64,000 nt of DNA from Stutzerimonas stutzeri (GTDB lineage Bacteria > Pseudomonadota > Gammaproteobacteria > Pseudomonadales > Pseudomonadaceae): contig NZ_JAMOIC010000008.1 in assembly GCF_024448895.1 (NCBI RefSeq), positions 124,001 through 188,000 on the forward strand, written 5' to 3'. Shown here one piece after another: positions 9,553-17,823 of the stretch. A program made the position numbers and the translations under genes. Each line of letters begins with the position of its first letter. The stretch's first letter is position 1. The notes beneath the pieces were generated by a model. That model was not told where the DNA came from. It saw only the letters and a list, made by a program, of their open reading frames with translations, and did not search any database.

Positions 9553-10827
9553 ATGAGCCAGTTTGAAAAACTCGACATCGTCGCGGCCTATCACGCCGTA
9601 AGCGACACATACCTCGGCACCGATGTAGACATTCACGCGCTGTGCCGCCAGTACCGCCATAACGAACCGGTGATGAAGGGCGATTTCGTCGATACCTATT
9701 TGAAGGTGCCGACAAACGCTGGCGCCAAAGCGGCCAAGGCGACGGTGACAGTGTTCAAGCACAAGGAGATCATGGCCATCATGCGCGACGCCGAAACCTA
9801 CACCAATGGTTTCATCGCCGAAGGGCTAGGCGCGTTCTTCGACGGCCTGATCATCCTTGCCATGGACGGCGAGCAGCACCGCCGGACCCGGGCGCTGCTG
9901 CAACCGGTGTTCATGCCTGAGACGGTCAACAAGTGGCGTCCGGAAATCGACCGGGTTATCCGCGAAGACTATTTGCAACCGATGGTGGCGGATAAGCGAG
10001 CCAATCTAATGGACTTCGCACTGGATTTCCCGATTCGCGTCATGTATGCCCTGATGGGCTTTCCAACCAGCGACACGGAAAAATACAAGACGTACGCTAC
10101 TTGGGCGTTAGCCATGGTGGCGGGCAACCAGATCGATCCGGAAAAAGCCAAGATCTACGGACCACTGGCTGGTCAGGCGGCCAAGCACCTTTATGATGGA
10201 ATCAAGGAGGTCGTCGTTGCACGGCGAGCCCAAGGCACCCAAGAGACAGACCTGATCAGTCGCCTGATCAACGCCGAAGCCGAAGGCCGCTCACTGGACG
10301 ACCATGAGATCACAACATTCGTCCGCTCGCTGACCCCGGCAGCTGGGGAAACCACCACTCGCACGTTCAGCTGCATCATGACCAACCTGATGCAACGTCC
10401 CGAACTAGTGGAGCGGATACGCAACGACCGCAGCCTCATCGGCAAACTCATCGACGAGGGGATCCGCCACGAGCCTATCTCGACCTTCAAGGTTCGCCAG
10501 ACCTCGATGGAAGTGGAAATTGGCGGGATCATCGTGCCGAAAGGCGGCATGGTTCAGTGCATGACCATATCCGGCAACCGCGACGAGGACGTCTTCGAGA
10601 ACCCGGACGAGTTTGACATCGACCGCAAAGTAAAGCCGTCATTCGGCTTCGGCTTCGGCCCGCATATGTGTATCGGGCAGTTCGTCGCCAAGGTGGAGCT
10701 GAACTGCGCGATCAACGCGATGCTCGATCTGTTTCCAAACATGCGCCTGGACCCATCCAAGCCAGCACCCCGAATTTCCGGTGGACAGCTGCGTGGTACC
10801 CGCGACATCCATGTGCTGTGGGATTGA
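9553..10827 (+). CDS. Cytochrome P450
   Basis: A 424-residue soluble bacterial P450 monooxygenase. The I-helix motif AAGETTTR (oxygen activation) is at 263-270, the ExxR motif is Glu302-Arg305, and the haem ligand is Cys373 in FGFGPHMCIGQ. The C-helix region DGEQHRRTR at 105-113 is also present. The start at 9553 (MSQFEKL) gives the usual length; an in-frame ATG at 9487 would add a 22-residue tail. The adjacent ferredoxin gene, on the same strand, is the likely electron donor. No ferredoxin reductase is nearby. The substrate is unknown; the neighbouring acyl-CoA enzymes suggest a terpenoid or steroid-like or branched acid. Confidence 0.92.
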   Translation: MSQFEKLDIVAAYHAVSDTYLGTDVDIHALCRQYRHNEPVMKGDFVDTYLKVPTNAGAKAAKATVTVFKHKEIMAIMRDAETYTNGFIAEGLGAFFDGLIILAMDGEQHRRTRALLQPVFMPETVNKWRPEIDRVIREDYLQPMVADKRANLMDFALDFPIRVMYALMGFPTSDTEKYKTYATWALAMVAGNQIDPEKAKIYGPLAGQAAKHLYDGIKEVVVARRAQGTQETDLISRLINAEAEGRSLDDHEITTFVRSLTPAAGETTTRTFSCIMTNLMQRPELVERIRNDRSLIGKLIDEGIRHEPISTFKVRQTSMEVEIGGIIVPKGGMVQCMTISGNRDEDVFENPDEFDIDRKVKPSFGFGFGPHMCIGQFVAKVELNCAINAMLDLFPNMRLDPSKPAPRISGGQLRGTRDIHVLWD

Positions 10828-10849
10828 GCGCGTGACGGGCCACGTAAAC

Positions 10850-10871
10850 GAGGCGGCCGCAAGGCCGCCCC
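10850..10871. other. GC-rich hairpin with GCAA loop between P450 and ferredoxin
   Basis: GGCGGCC (10852-10858), loop GCAA, GGCCGCC (10863-10869), with flanking AG/CT extending the arm. No T-run follows, so it is probably not an intrinsic terminator. It may stabilise the P450 mRNA end and lower ferredoxin expression, or set differential expression within the operon. Confidence 0.45.
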
Positions 10872-11031
10872 TCCACCGTTGTCTAACGCCCGCCGGAAAT
10901 CGCTGCACTACGGGAGGACATCATGCCTGAACCGAGCAAATGGGCAGCGTTACGGAAACGAGCAAGCCTCTGGGGCGTCCTCATTTTCGCCAATCTTCCG
11001 CTCTGTCATTGAACCTGGCCGGAGAAACACC

Positions 11032-11253
11032 ATGAGCCTGCACACAACCCAATACCAAGTAATCGCCGACCGCAGCCGTTGCTGCGGTTACGGACTCTGC
11101 GCTGCGGTCTGTCCGGAAATCTACAAACTAGACGATGACGGTATTGTCTATCTAACCATCGACCGCGTGCCGCCGGAGTTGGAAGAAGGCGCTCGCGAGG
11201 GCGCCGCTGCCTGCCCCGCCGAAGCGATTTGGCTGGAGGCGATCACAGACTGA
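11032..11253 (+). CDS. 3Fe-4S-type ferredoxin, P450 redox partner
   Basis: A 73-residue ferredoxin. The cluster motif reads CCGYGLCAAVCPE: the usual second cysteine of a 4Fe-4S site is replaced by tyrosine, leaving the first and third cysteines plus the later Cys-Pro (AACPAEAI). That is the 3Fe-4S pattern of ferredoxins that serve bacterial P450s. The start at 11032 follows GGAG. The gene is 204 bp downstream of the P450 on the same strand, consistent with donating electrons to it. Confidence 0.88.
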   Translation: MSLHTTQYQVIADRSRCCGYGLCAAVCPEIYKLDDDGIVYLTIDRVPPELEEGAREGAAACPAEAIWLEAITD

Positions 11254-11424
11254 AACGCACGGGATGCGATTCTGCGCAGCCAAAGTAAATTTCGATATCG
11301 AGCCTACATTCCACTTTGAGGGCAGGCAGACCTCAATCATAACGGTATGCACCATTCACTGGCCTGGCTGCCTTCGCCGAGATGGCTTAGGCTCAGATGC
11401 TTTCCAATAAGATGTCGAGACACC

Positions 11425-12105
11425 ATGCATCCGCCACGCGAGACCGAAGCCTTTTCCCGAAAACGCGCCACTCTGGAGCGTCTACTTGTGGAGGCGCGCA
11501 GAATCTTTGCGGAAAAGGGCCTCGCTGGTGCGAGGCTAGAGGAAATTGCCACCGCGGCAGGCGTCACGCGCCAGTTAATCTATCAATACTTCAGCAATAA
11601 GGAGACTCTGTTCACCAGCGTGCTGGACGAAAGCACGGCGCAGATCATAAAAGACTTGCTATCGATGGACCTTGATCAGTTGCCGCCACGCCAGGCGCTG
11701 ACAGCTCTACTGGAATACCTTTTCGATCAATACGGCGCGGATCCTGAGTTGCGATCACTCGCACAGGAGAGCTTTCGCCTCCATGAGCATGGAACGTACA
11801 ACCAGAATCGCTTCGGTGCCATAGCCGCACCGCTGATAGATCTGATCGGACGAATCCTCAAACGCGGCGTTGAAAGCGAAGATTTTCTGCCTGACGTAGA
11901 CGCGCGCATGTTCTGCGGGGCCTCCATGTTACTGACCACCCTCTGGTTCACCAGTCGCCACATCACTTCCACCGCAACGGGATTCGATACCAACACACCC
12001 GCAGGCTTGAAAGCGTGGCGCAGCTACGCGATCGATTTCGTGCTTAGCGCCGTGTTGGCAACGAATCGACCCTCGCTGAGTCGACCCAAGGTTCACGCTG
12101 GCTAG
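11425..12105 (+). CDS. TetR/AcrR family transcriptional regulator
   Basis: A 226-residue regulator with an N-terminal helix-turn-helix (ARLEEIATAAGVTRQLIYQYF) and a TetR ligand domain. The in-frame ATG at 11425 is preferred to 11347 because the upstream residues are not TetR-like. It lies downstream of the P450/ferredoxin pair and converges on the acyl-CoA gene cluster, so it may control either. The effector is unknown. Confidence 0.78.
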   Translation: MHPPRETEAFSRKRATLERLLVEARRIFAEKGLAGARLEEIATAAGVTRQLIYQYFSNKETLFTSVLDESTAQIIKDLLSMDLDQLPPRQALTALLEYLFDQYGADPELRSLAQESFRLHEHGTYNQNRFGAIAAPLIDLIGRILKRGVESEDFLPDVDARMFCGASMLLTTLWFTSRHITSTATGFDTNTPAGLKAWRSYAIDFVLSAVLATNRPSLSRPKVHAG

Positions 12106-12132
12106 CTCCGCGAAGCCGGCTTGCTCGGACAG

Positions 12133-13185
12133 CTAGCCAATACGCTCTAACGCCTTCTCGAACAGCCGCAGCGCCGAGGCGTGGTGCTTTCTACCGTGTT
12201 CCATAGATGTCTTGCCCGCGCAGGCGCGGGCGTAACTGACTTCGAGAAAAATGCCAAGCTTGAAAGCCGCCAGTACCAGATACCAGGTAAAGGCTTCGAA
12301 GCTTCGGGAGCTGCCCACCACGTAGCGCGCCACCAATTCATCCGCTGCGGGAAAGCCGTCCCAGGGATGCACCTCGATCGTGCCGGCGCCATGGCCGCCG
12401 GCGTCCGGCCATGTCACCACCAGCCAGGCCAGATCAAGCAGAGGATCGCCAATGGTGGCCAGCTCCCAATCGACGATCGCGCTGAGCGCCGGCCCCTCGC
12501 GGCTGAACATCATATTGGACAGGTGATAGTCGCCATGCAGAATGCCGGGGCTGAACCGTTGCGGGCAGTTGTCATTCAGCCAGCGCGCCAGCCGGTCGAG
12601 CCCAGGAAGGCTGCCTGCGCCCGGCCAACCGGCACAGCCGGCGACGCTTTCGAGCTGATGCAGCCAGCGCGCGACTTGTCGTTGATGGAAACCGCCGGGG
12701 CGCCCGAAGTCGTCGAGGCCGATGGCTCGATAGTCCAGCTCATGAAGGCAGAGCAGCGCATCGACCATGGCCAGCCCCATGCGCCGACGCATGTCGCGGT
12801 CGGCGGCATGGGGCAGCGGCAAGCCGGCCGCGGAATTGGGATTGAAGCCATCCACCGGCTCCATCAGGTAGAACTTCGCGCCCAGAACGGCCTCGTCATC
12901 GCAGGCGGCGACCAAGCCCGCATGCGGCACCCGGCTGCCCGCCAGCGCTTTTAGCATGCGAGCTTCGCGGGAGATGGTCTTGCCGCCTACTTCCCGTAGC
13001 GCCGCCGATGGTCGACGCAGCACGAATTCACGCTCGCCTCGCCGAAAGCGCAGCAACAGGTTTTGAGTGCCACCCGTCAGTCGCACGGCATTTTCCAGCG
13101 GCCCGGATGCGAGTTCCCGCTCTTCCATCCAGGCACGCAAACGGTCGAGATCGACCAGCTCATGCCAGTCAGCCCCGCCGCTCAA
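12133..13185 (-). CDS. Phosphotransferase family protein (APH/choline kinase fold)
   Basis: A 350-residue kinase-fold protein. The catalytic loop ILHGDYHLSNMM and the metal motif IVDWELATIGDPLLDLAW are intact. Its start overlaps the stop of the acyl-CoA dehydrogenase gene by four bases. Such kinase/dehydrogenase pairs resemble the fused eukaryotic ACAD10/11 and bacterial LvaA/LvaC, in which the kinase phosphorylates the 4-hydroxyl of a 4-hydroxyacyl-CoA. That role is inferred from family and context. Aminoglycoside resistance is unlikely in this setting. Confidence 0.8.
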   Translation of the reverse strand: MSGGADWHELVDLDRLRAWMEERELASGPLENAVRLTGGTQNLLLRFRRGEREFVLRRPSAALREVGGKTISREARMLKALAGSRVPHAGLVAACDDEAVLGAKFYLMEPVDGFNPNSAAGLPLPHAADRDMRRRMGLAMVDALLCLHELDYRAIGLDDFGRPGGFHQRQVARWLHQLESVAGCAGWPGAGSLPGLDRLARWLNDNCPQRFSPGILHGDYHLSNMMFSREGPALSAIVDWELATIGDPLLDLAWLVVTWPDAGGHGAGTIEVHPWDGFPAADELVARYVVGSSRSFEAFTWYLVLAAFKLGIFLEVSYARACAGKTSMEHGRKHHASALRLFEKALERIG

Positions 13186-14483
13186 CGCTGCTCTCCGCTT
13201 TGTTCCAGCGTCGCCAGCGCGTCAGCATATTTTTCACGCGCCAGCGCCGTCGCAGTCGGGCGATGGTAGCTGGGAAACAGGCTGTCGCTTGGCTGATAGT
13301 CGCGGAGCAGCTGTTTGGCCACCGTCACCTTGTGCACCTCGGTCGGCCCGTCCGCCAGCCCCATCTGGAAGGAGCGCAGGATGTACCCGGCGAACGGCAT
13401 CTCTTCGGATACGCCGATCGAGCCATGCACATGCAGCGCACGGGCGGCAATGTCATGCAGCACCTTGGGCATCGCCGCCTTTACCGCGGCGATGTCTTTG
13501 CGCACGCGCAGATAGTCCTGGTACTTGTCGATACGCCAGGCGGTGCGCATCACCAGCAGCCGGAACTGCTCCAGTTCGATCCAGGAGTCGGCAATCTTTT
13601 CCTGCACCATTTGTTTTTCGGCCAACAGGCCACCTTGCGTGGTGCGCGACAGGGCGCGCTCGCACAACGCATCGAGCGCTCTCTGCGCCTGGCCGATCAC
13701 ACGCATGGCGTGGTGCACGCGACCACCGCCGAGTCGCACTTGAGCGACGACGAAGGCTTCGCCGGGCTTGCCGAGCAGGTCGGCGGACGATGCCCGCACC
13801 TTATCGAAACGCAGGTAGGCGTGCGTCGCCTCCGGATCATCCGCTATGCCGACGTTGCGCACGATGGTCACGCCCTGCGCATTCGCCGGCACGATGAACA
13901 TGGTGGTGCCCTTGTGCACCGATACGCTCTTGTCGGTCACCGCCATGACGATGAAGAACGCCGCATAGCGTGCATTGGAGCCGAACCACTTCTCGCCGCT
14001 GATCAGCCAGTCATCGCCATCGCGCACGGCCTCGGTGGTGAACACGCTGGGGTCAGCGCCGCCCTGGGGTTCGGTCATGGCGAAGCAGGAGACGATCTCG
14101 TTATCGAGCAAGGGCTCGAGGTATTTGCGCTTCTGCTCCTCGATGCCGTAGTGGGCGAGGATTTCGCCGTTGCCCGAATCCGGCGCGTGACAGCCGAACA
14201 CGATAGGCGCGAACAGTGCGCGGCCGAGAATTTCGTTGATCAGGGCCAGGCGTACCTGGCCGTATCCCGGCCCGCCCAGCTCCGGACCAAGATGACAGGC
14301 CCAGAGCCTGCGCGCCTTGACCTGCGCCTGTAGTGGACGCACCAATTGCTTGAACAGCGGATCGTGGATGTTCCAGGGGCTGCCCAGTACATGTTCCAGC
14401 GGCTCGACCTCTTCGCGGACGAAGCGGTCGATCCAGTCCAGTTCCGTTTGAAAGTCCGGATCGGTTTCGAAATCCCAGGCCAT
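13182..14483 (-). CDS. Acyl-CoA dehydrogenase family protein (ACAD10/11-like)
   Basis: A 433-residue FAD-dependent acyl-CoA dehydrogenase, slightly longer than the standard 380-400. FAMTEPQGGADPS in the middle domain is typical, and the C-terminal part includes LHVHGSIGVSEEMPF. It is coupled by a four-base overlap to the phosphotransferase gene. In the LvaA/LvaC route the dehydrogenase-fold partner removes the phosphate from 4-phosphoacyl-CoA; this may be its job, or it may be an ordinary dehydrogenase. Transcribed with the SDR (28-bp gap) and CoA transferase upstream. Confidence 0.85.
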   Translation of the reverse strand: MAWDFETDPDFQTELDWIDRFVREEVEPLEHVLGSPWNIHDPLFKQLVRPLQAQVKARRLWACHLGPELGGPGYGQVRLALINEILGRALFAPIVFGCHAPDSGNGEILAHYGIEEQKRKYLEPLLDNEIVSCFAMTEPQGGADPSVFTTEAVRDGDDWLISGEKWFGSNARYAAFFIVMAVTDKSVSVHKGTTMFIVPANAQGVTIVRNVGIADDPEATHAYLRFDKVRASSADLLGKPGEAFVVAQVRLGGGRVHHAMRVIGQAQRALDALCERALSRTTQGGLLAEKQMVQEKIADSWIELEQFRLLVMRTAWRIDKYQDYLRVRKDIAAVKAAMPKVLHDIAARALHVHGSIGVSEEMPFAGYILRSFQMGLADGPTEVHKVTVAKQLLRDYQPSDSLFPSYHRPTATALAREKYADALATLEQSGEQR

Positions 14484-14511
14484 GTCGTGCTCCTAAAAAT
14501 ATGAGTGGCGC

Positions 14512-15249
14512 TCAAGCGAGCAGCATGCCGCCGTCGACCAACAGGGTCTGACCCAGCATGTAGCCAGCCAGCGGCGAAGCCAGGAACAGCGCAACGTTGG
14601 CCATGTCCTGCGGGGTGCCGAGGCGGCCCAGCGGGATACCACGAAGCGCACCTTCGAGACGTTTGGGGTGTTCCGTGGTGACGCGAGTGAGCTTGGTTTC
14701 CACCAGGCCCGGCGCGATACCGTTGACACGAATACCCTCACGCGCCCAAGCCTCCCCGAGCGTGCGCGTCAAACCGAAAGCGCCGGTCTTGGAGGCGTTG
14801 TAGGCCGGATTGCCGCGGGTCGAATGGAAGGCGGCGGCCGAGCTGACGATGAGCATTGCGCCTCGTGATTCCTTCAACAGTTCGAAGAACTTCTGCGCGC
14901 AAATCATCAGGCTGGTGAGGTTGATATCGACTACTTTCTTGAAGCCGTCGGTGAGAAATTCCTGACGGTCGTACAGCACCGTACCTTGCGCCTGAACCAG
15001 CACGTCGAGTCGAGTGAACGGCACGATCGCCGCCTCGATCAGGTTGGCGTTGGAGACATCGACCTGCGCGTAGTGCAGCCCTTCAAGATGCGAATCCGCC
15101 GAGTCGGCATAATCCTGCGCGCTCGGACGAGTGCCCCAGACGTGCACCTCGGCGCCGCGTTGACGGAAGTTCTGCGCGATACCGTTACCGATGCCGCTGG
15201 AGCCACCGACGACCAGCACCGTTTTGCCGCTGAAATCCAACTCGTTCAT
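14512..15249 (-). CDS. SDR family oxidoreductase
   Basis: A 245-residue classical SDR with GGSSGIG at 15-21, catalytic serine near 136-137, and Tyr150/Lys154 in YNASK. It sits between the CoA transferase and the acyl-CoA dehydrogenase in a minus-strand operon, so a 3-hydroxyacyl dehydrogenase role in the same pathway is likely. A role like that of LvaD in levulinate catabolism is one possibility. Confidence 0.82.
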   Translation of the reverse strand: MNELDFSGKTVLVVGGSSGIGNGIAQNFRQRGAEVHVWGTRPSAQDYADSADSHLEGLHYAQVDVSNANLIEAAIVPFTRLDVLVQAQGTVLYDRQEFLTDGFKKVVDINLTSLMICAQKFFELLKESRGAMLIVSSAAAFHSTRGNPAYNASKTGAFGLTRTLGEAWAREGIRVNGIAPGLVETKLTRVTTEHPKRLEGALRGIPLGRLGTPQDMANVALFLASPLAGYMLGQTLLVDGGMLLA

Positions 15250-15348
15250 GCGTTATTCCTGTGTGTTCAACCCAACACGCGCTCGAACGATCAGGTCGGG
15301 TTCATCGTTGACTTCAGCCAGAGTGGGCCGCCTTCGTGCATCAATTGC

Positions 15349-17589
15349 TTACAGCCGAACCACACCGGCCGCGGCCAGACGTTCCAGTTCGCTGTTTTCC
15401 AAGCCAAGCCCGCCGAGTACATCGCGGCTGTGCTGGCCGAGGGCGGGCGGCGGACGATCCAGCGACAACGGCAGATCACCGAAATCCCAGAACGCGCCAA
15501 TCTGTTGCAGCTCGCCGTACACCGCATGTTGATAGTGGGTATGCAAGCCAGCCGCGGCGTGGTCGGGGTTGTCGAGAAAGGGGTCGAGCTGTGCCTCGAG
15601 AACGGCTTCGGCGGGCACGCCTTGTGCGCTCAAGGATGACAGCGCATCGGCCAGGGTCCGCCCGACGAAATACGTTTCGGGGTCCGCTCCGGCCAGCGCA
15701 CGGAAACGCTGCGCTTCTTCGGGCTCCAGCGCCGCCACGGCGATCCAACCGTCATTGCAGCAATACAGCCGGTGCGTGTCGCAAAGGCCGGTCTGGCTGG
15801 CGTCCAGATGCGCGATGGGCGTGACGCTGCCGTCCTCACGGCCCACCGCTTCGCTCATGGTGAGCAAGGTCGCGCCAAGCAACGACGCGTTCACCATCTG
15901 CCCTTCACCGGTCCGCGCGCGTTGGTAAAGCCCCAACAGCAGAACGTACAACGAAGAAAGTCCTGCAAAGAAATCACCAACGCCAAAACGCAGCCACATC
16001 GGCGGTTGGCCGGCACCGCCCTGCTCCACTTCCCAACCGCAAGAGGCTTGCATCAGCTGGTCGAAGCCGGGCCAATCGGCACGTGGTCCGGTGGGTCCGT
16101 AAGCGCTGACGTGGCAATAGATGAGTTGCGGATTGATCCGCTTGAGGCTGTCGTAATCGACCTTCAGCTTACGCGCCGCCGGCAGGCGCATGTTGTGATG
16201 GACCACATCGGCCCAACGCACCAGCGCCTCTACCGCCGGTTGACTCAGCTCATCGCCGAGTTTTAGCGCTACGCCCAGCTTGCCGCGCTGAGTTCCACTG
16301 AAAATGCGCTCCAGTCGGCGCATGGCATCGCCGGTCGGGGCCTCGACCTTGATCACCTCCGCGCCCAGATCGGCCAGCATCATGCAGGCGAACGGCCCAG
16401 CCAGATAGGCGCCCAAGTCGAGCACCTTGAGACCATGCAAAGGAGGCAACGGCTCGCCCTGACGCCCAGTGCCCGGAACCAGACGCAGCGTTGGCGAGTC
16501 CTTGAAGTCGCTGTCATTGTCCGCGCCGGGCTGAGGTGCGGAACGGCCGATGCGTGCCGGTGGGGTGATCATCCAGGCTGGCCCCGGTTGCAGCGTCTTG
16601 CCGAGCGTGGCGTCTTCCACTTCGATCACATACCCGTTCAGTCGCGCCTGCTCATCGAAATAGATGTCGCCGAAGGGCGCGGCAATCTGCGCCGAAACAT
16701 CGTGCTGCCAGAAATGCTCAACCCACTCATGAGCGGGCCGCGTGGCAATGATGGCTCGGTTGGCTCCGAAATTCGGCGCCACGTGGCTCGGCGGCCATTG
16801 CGCATTCAGCCGGGCGACTTCCGCCTCGCCCAGTTCTGCCATGGTATTGGCCATCCACGGGGCTTTATCCGGCGAGTAATGCACGTGAATCCAGCGACCG
16901 TCGGCGCACTGGTGCAGCGGGATCGGAATGTGCTTGTCCAGCCCCTTGGCGAATACCGGCGTCGGTGTTTGCGCGCGGCTCCAGTGCATGGTCATCGGGA
17001 CCAGCGCGGCCTGAGCCAGACTGGTGTGCGCGGCGCCGCCACGGCCATCACGATCACGCGCGATCAACCGCGCCATCACGCCCACCACACACAGCCAGCT
17101 TGCCAGCCAATTGGCAAAGGGCATGCGCACGAAGACCGGCCCAGGGCGGTGGCCCGGCTGTTCGTCGAGCAGGCCCAGGCGTGCCAGCACCAGCGTTTCA
17201 CGTGGCACTGCCCCGGCCAGTGGATGCTTCTTCGGCCAGCCGGTAATGGCCGAAACGATCAACGCAGGAAAGCGCTGCGCCAGCTGTGCATCGTCGAGCC
17301 CCAGCGTCGCGGCCTGCTTGGGAGTGAATTCGTGGATAAACACGTCGGCCGCGGCCAGCAGCCGTTCGAGCCGCTGCTGCCCATCCGGCACGCTGATATC
17401 CAGCGTGACACTGCGCTTGCCCCGATTGAGCACCGCGAACAGCGCTTCCTCACGCCGAGCCGGGCTGTCGGGCGGTTCGACCAGAAACACCTCGGCACCC
17501 GCTTCGTACAGCTGCAAACCCGCCGCAGCACTCGCGATACCCGACCCTAAACTGACCACACGCAGGCCGTGCAGCGTTGACTCGTTCAT
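15349..17589 (-). CDS. Double-domain CaiB/BaiF CoA transferase
   Basis: A 746-residue protein made of two class III CoA-transferase domains in tandem: residues about 1-350 and 380-746 each begin with a LHGL(R/K)V(V/L)(S/D)LG-type strand. Single-domain family members are about 400 residues. The second domain has the fuller motif set (YLAGPFACMMLADLGAEVIKVE and YGPTGPRADWPGFDQLMQ), so the first may be regulatory or form a heterodimer-like active site. It probably activates an acid as its CoA thioester for the downstream enzymes. ATG at 17589 is preferred over the GTG at 17595 because AGAGG is well spaced for it. Confidence 0.85.
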   Translation of the reverse strand: MNESTLHGLRVVSLGSGIASAAAGLQLYEAGAEVFLVEPPDSPARREEALFAVLNRGKRSVTLDISVPDGQQRLERLLAAADVFIHEFTPKQAATLGLDDAQLAQRFPALIVSAITGWPKKHPLAGAVPRETLVLARLGLLDEQPGHRPGPVFVRMPFANWLASWLCVVGVMARLIARDRDGRGGAAHTSLAQAALVPMTMHWSRAQTPTPVFAKGLDKHIPIPLHQCADGRWIHVHYSPDKAPWMANTMAELGEAEVARLNAQWPPSHVAPNFGANRAIIATRPAHEWVEHFWQHDVSAQIAAPFGDIYFDEQARLNGYVIEVEDATLGKTLQPGPAWMITPPARIGRSAPQPGADNDSDFKDSPTLRLVPGTGRQGEPLPPLHGLKVLDLGAYLAGPFACMMLADLGAEVIKVEAPTGDAMRRLERIFSGTQRGKLGVALKLGDELSQPAVEALVRWADVVHHNMRLPAARKLKVDYDSLKRINPQLIYCHVSAYGPTGPRADWPGFDQLMQASCGWEVEQGGAGQPPMWLRFGVGDFFAGLSSLYVLLLGLYQRARTGEGQMVNASLLGATLLTMSEAVGREDGSVTPIAHLDASQTGLCDTHRLYCCNDGWIAVAALEPEEAQRFRALAGADPETYFVGRTLADALSSLSAQGVPAEAVLEAQLDPFLDNPDHAAAGLHTHYQHAVYGELQQIGAFWDFGDLPLSLDRPPPALGQHSRDVLGGLGLENSELERLAAAGVVRL

Positions 17590-17612
17590 AAGCACCTCTG
17601 GGTGTCTTGTTA

Positions 17613-17668
17613 TTGTTCCACTGTTCTACTGTTCTACTGTTCTGCTGTTCTGCTGTTCTGCTGTTCTA
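17613..17668. repeat. Octanucleotide tandem repeat upstream of the CoA transferase
   Basis: Six consecutive CTGTTCTA/CTGTTCTG units run from 17621 to 17668, with one degenerate unit (TTGTTCCA) at 17613-17620. The array lies 24-79 bp upstream of the CoA transferase start, in its leader or promoter. Short perfect arrays like this change length by slippage and could alter promoter spacing or leader length. Confidence 0.85.
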
Positions 17669-17823
17669 CGCCGGAGCGAAACCGTGCCCGACCTCGTTCG
17701 GCGAATTAAGAAGCTAGTGCATGAATCAGGATGATTCCAGTGTCAGACTGATAGTTTTTATACATAATCCTGTAAATTGTTTATTCGCACTGACTTCGTA
17801 CGATTTTTTGCAGCTTACTGTGG

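Noticed and set aside
12133-13185. Aminoglycoside resistance gene
   Set aside because: The APH fold is shared by many kinases; overlap with an acyl-CoA dehydrogenase gene indicates a metabolic role.
13008-14333. 441-codon plus-strand frame opposite the acyl-CoA dehydrogenase
   Set aside because: The minus-strand gene has clear family motifs in full length; the opposite frame has none.
17613-17668. CRISPR array
   Set aside because: Units are 8 bp with no spacers; it is a simple tandem repeat. No CRISPR array or cas gene was seen anywhere in the window.
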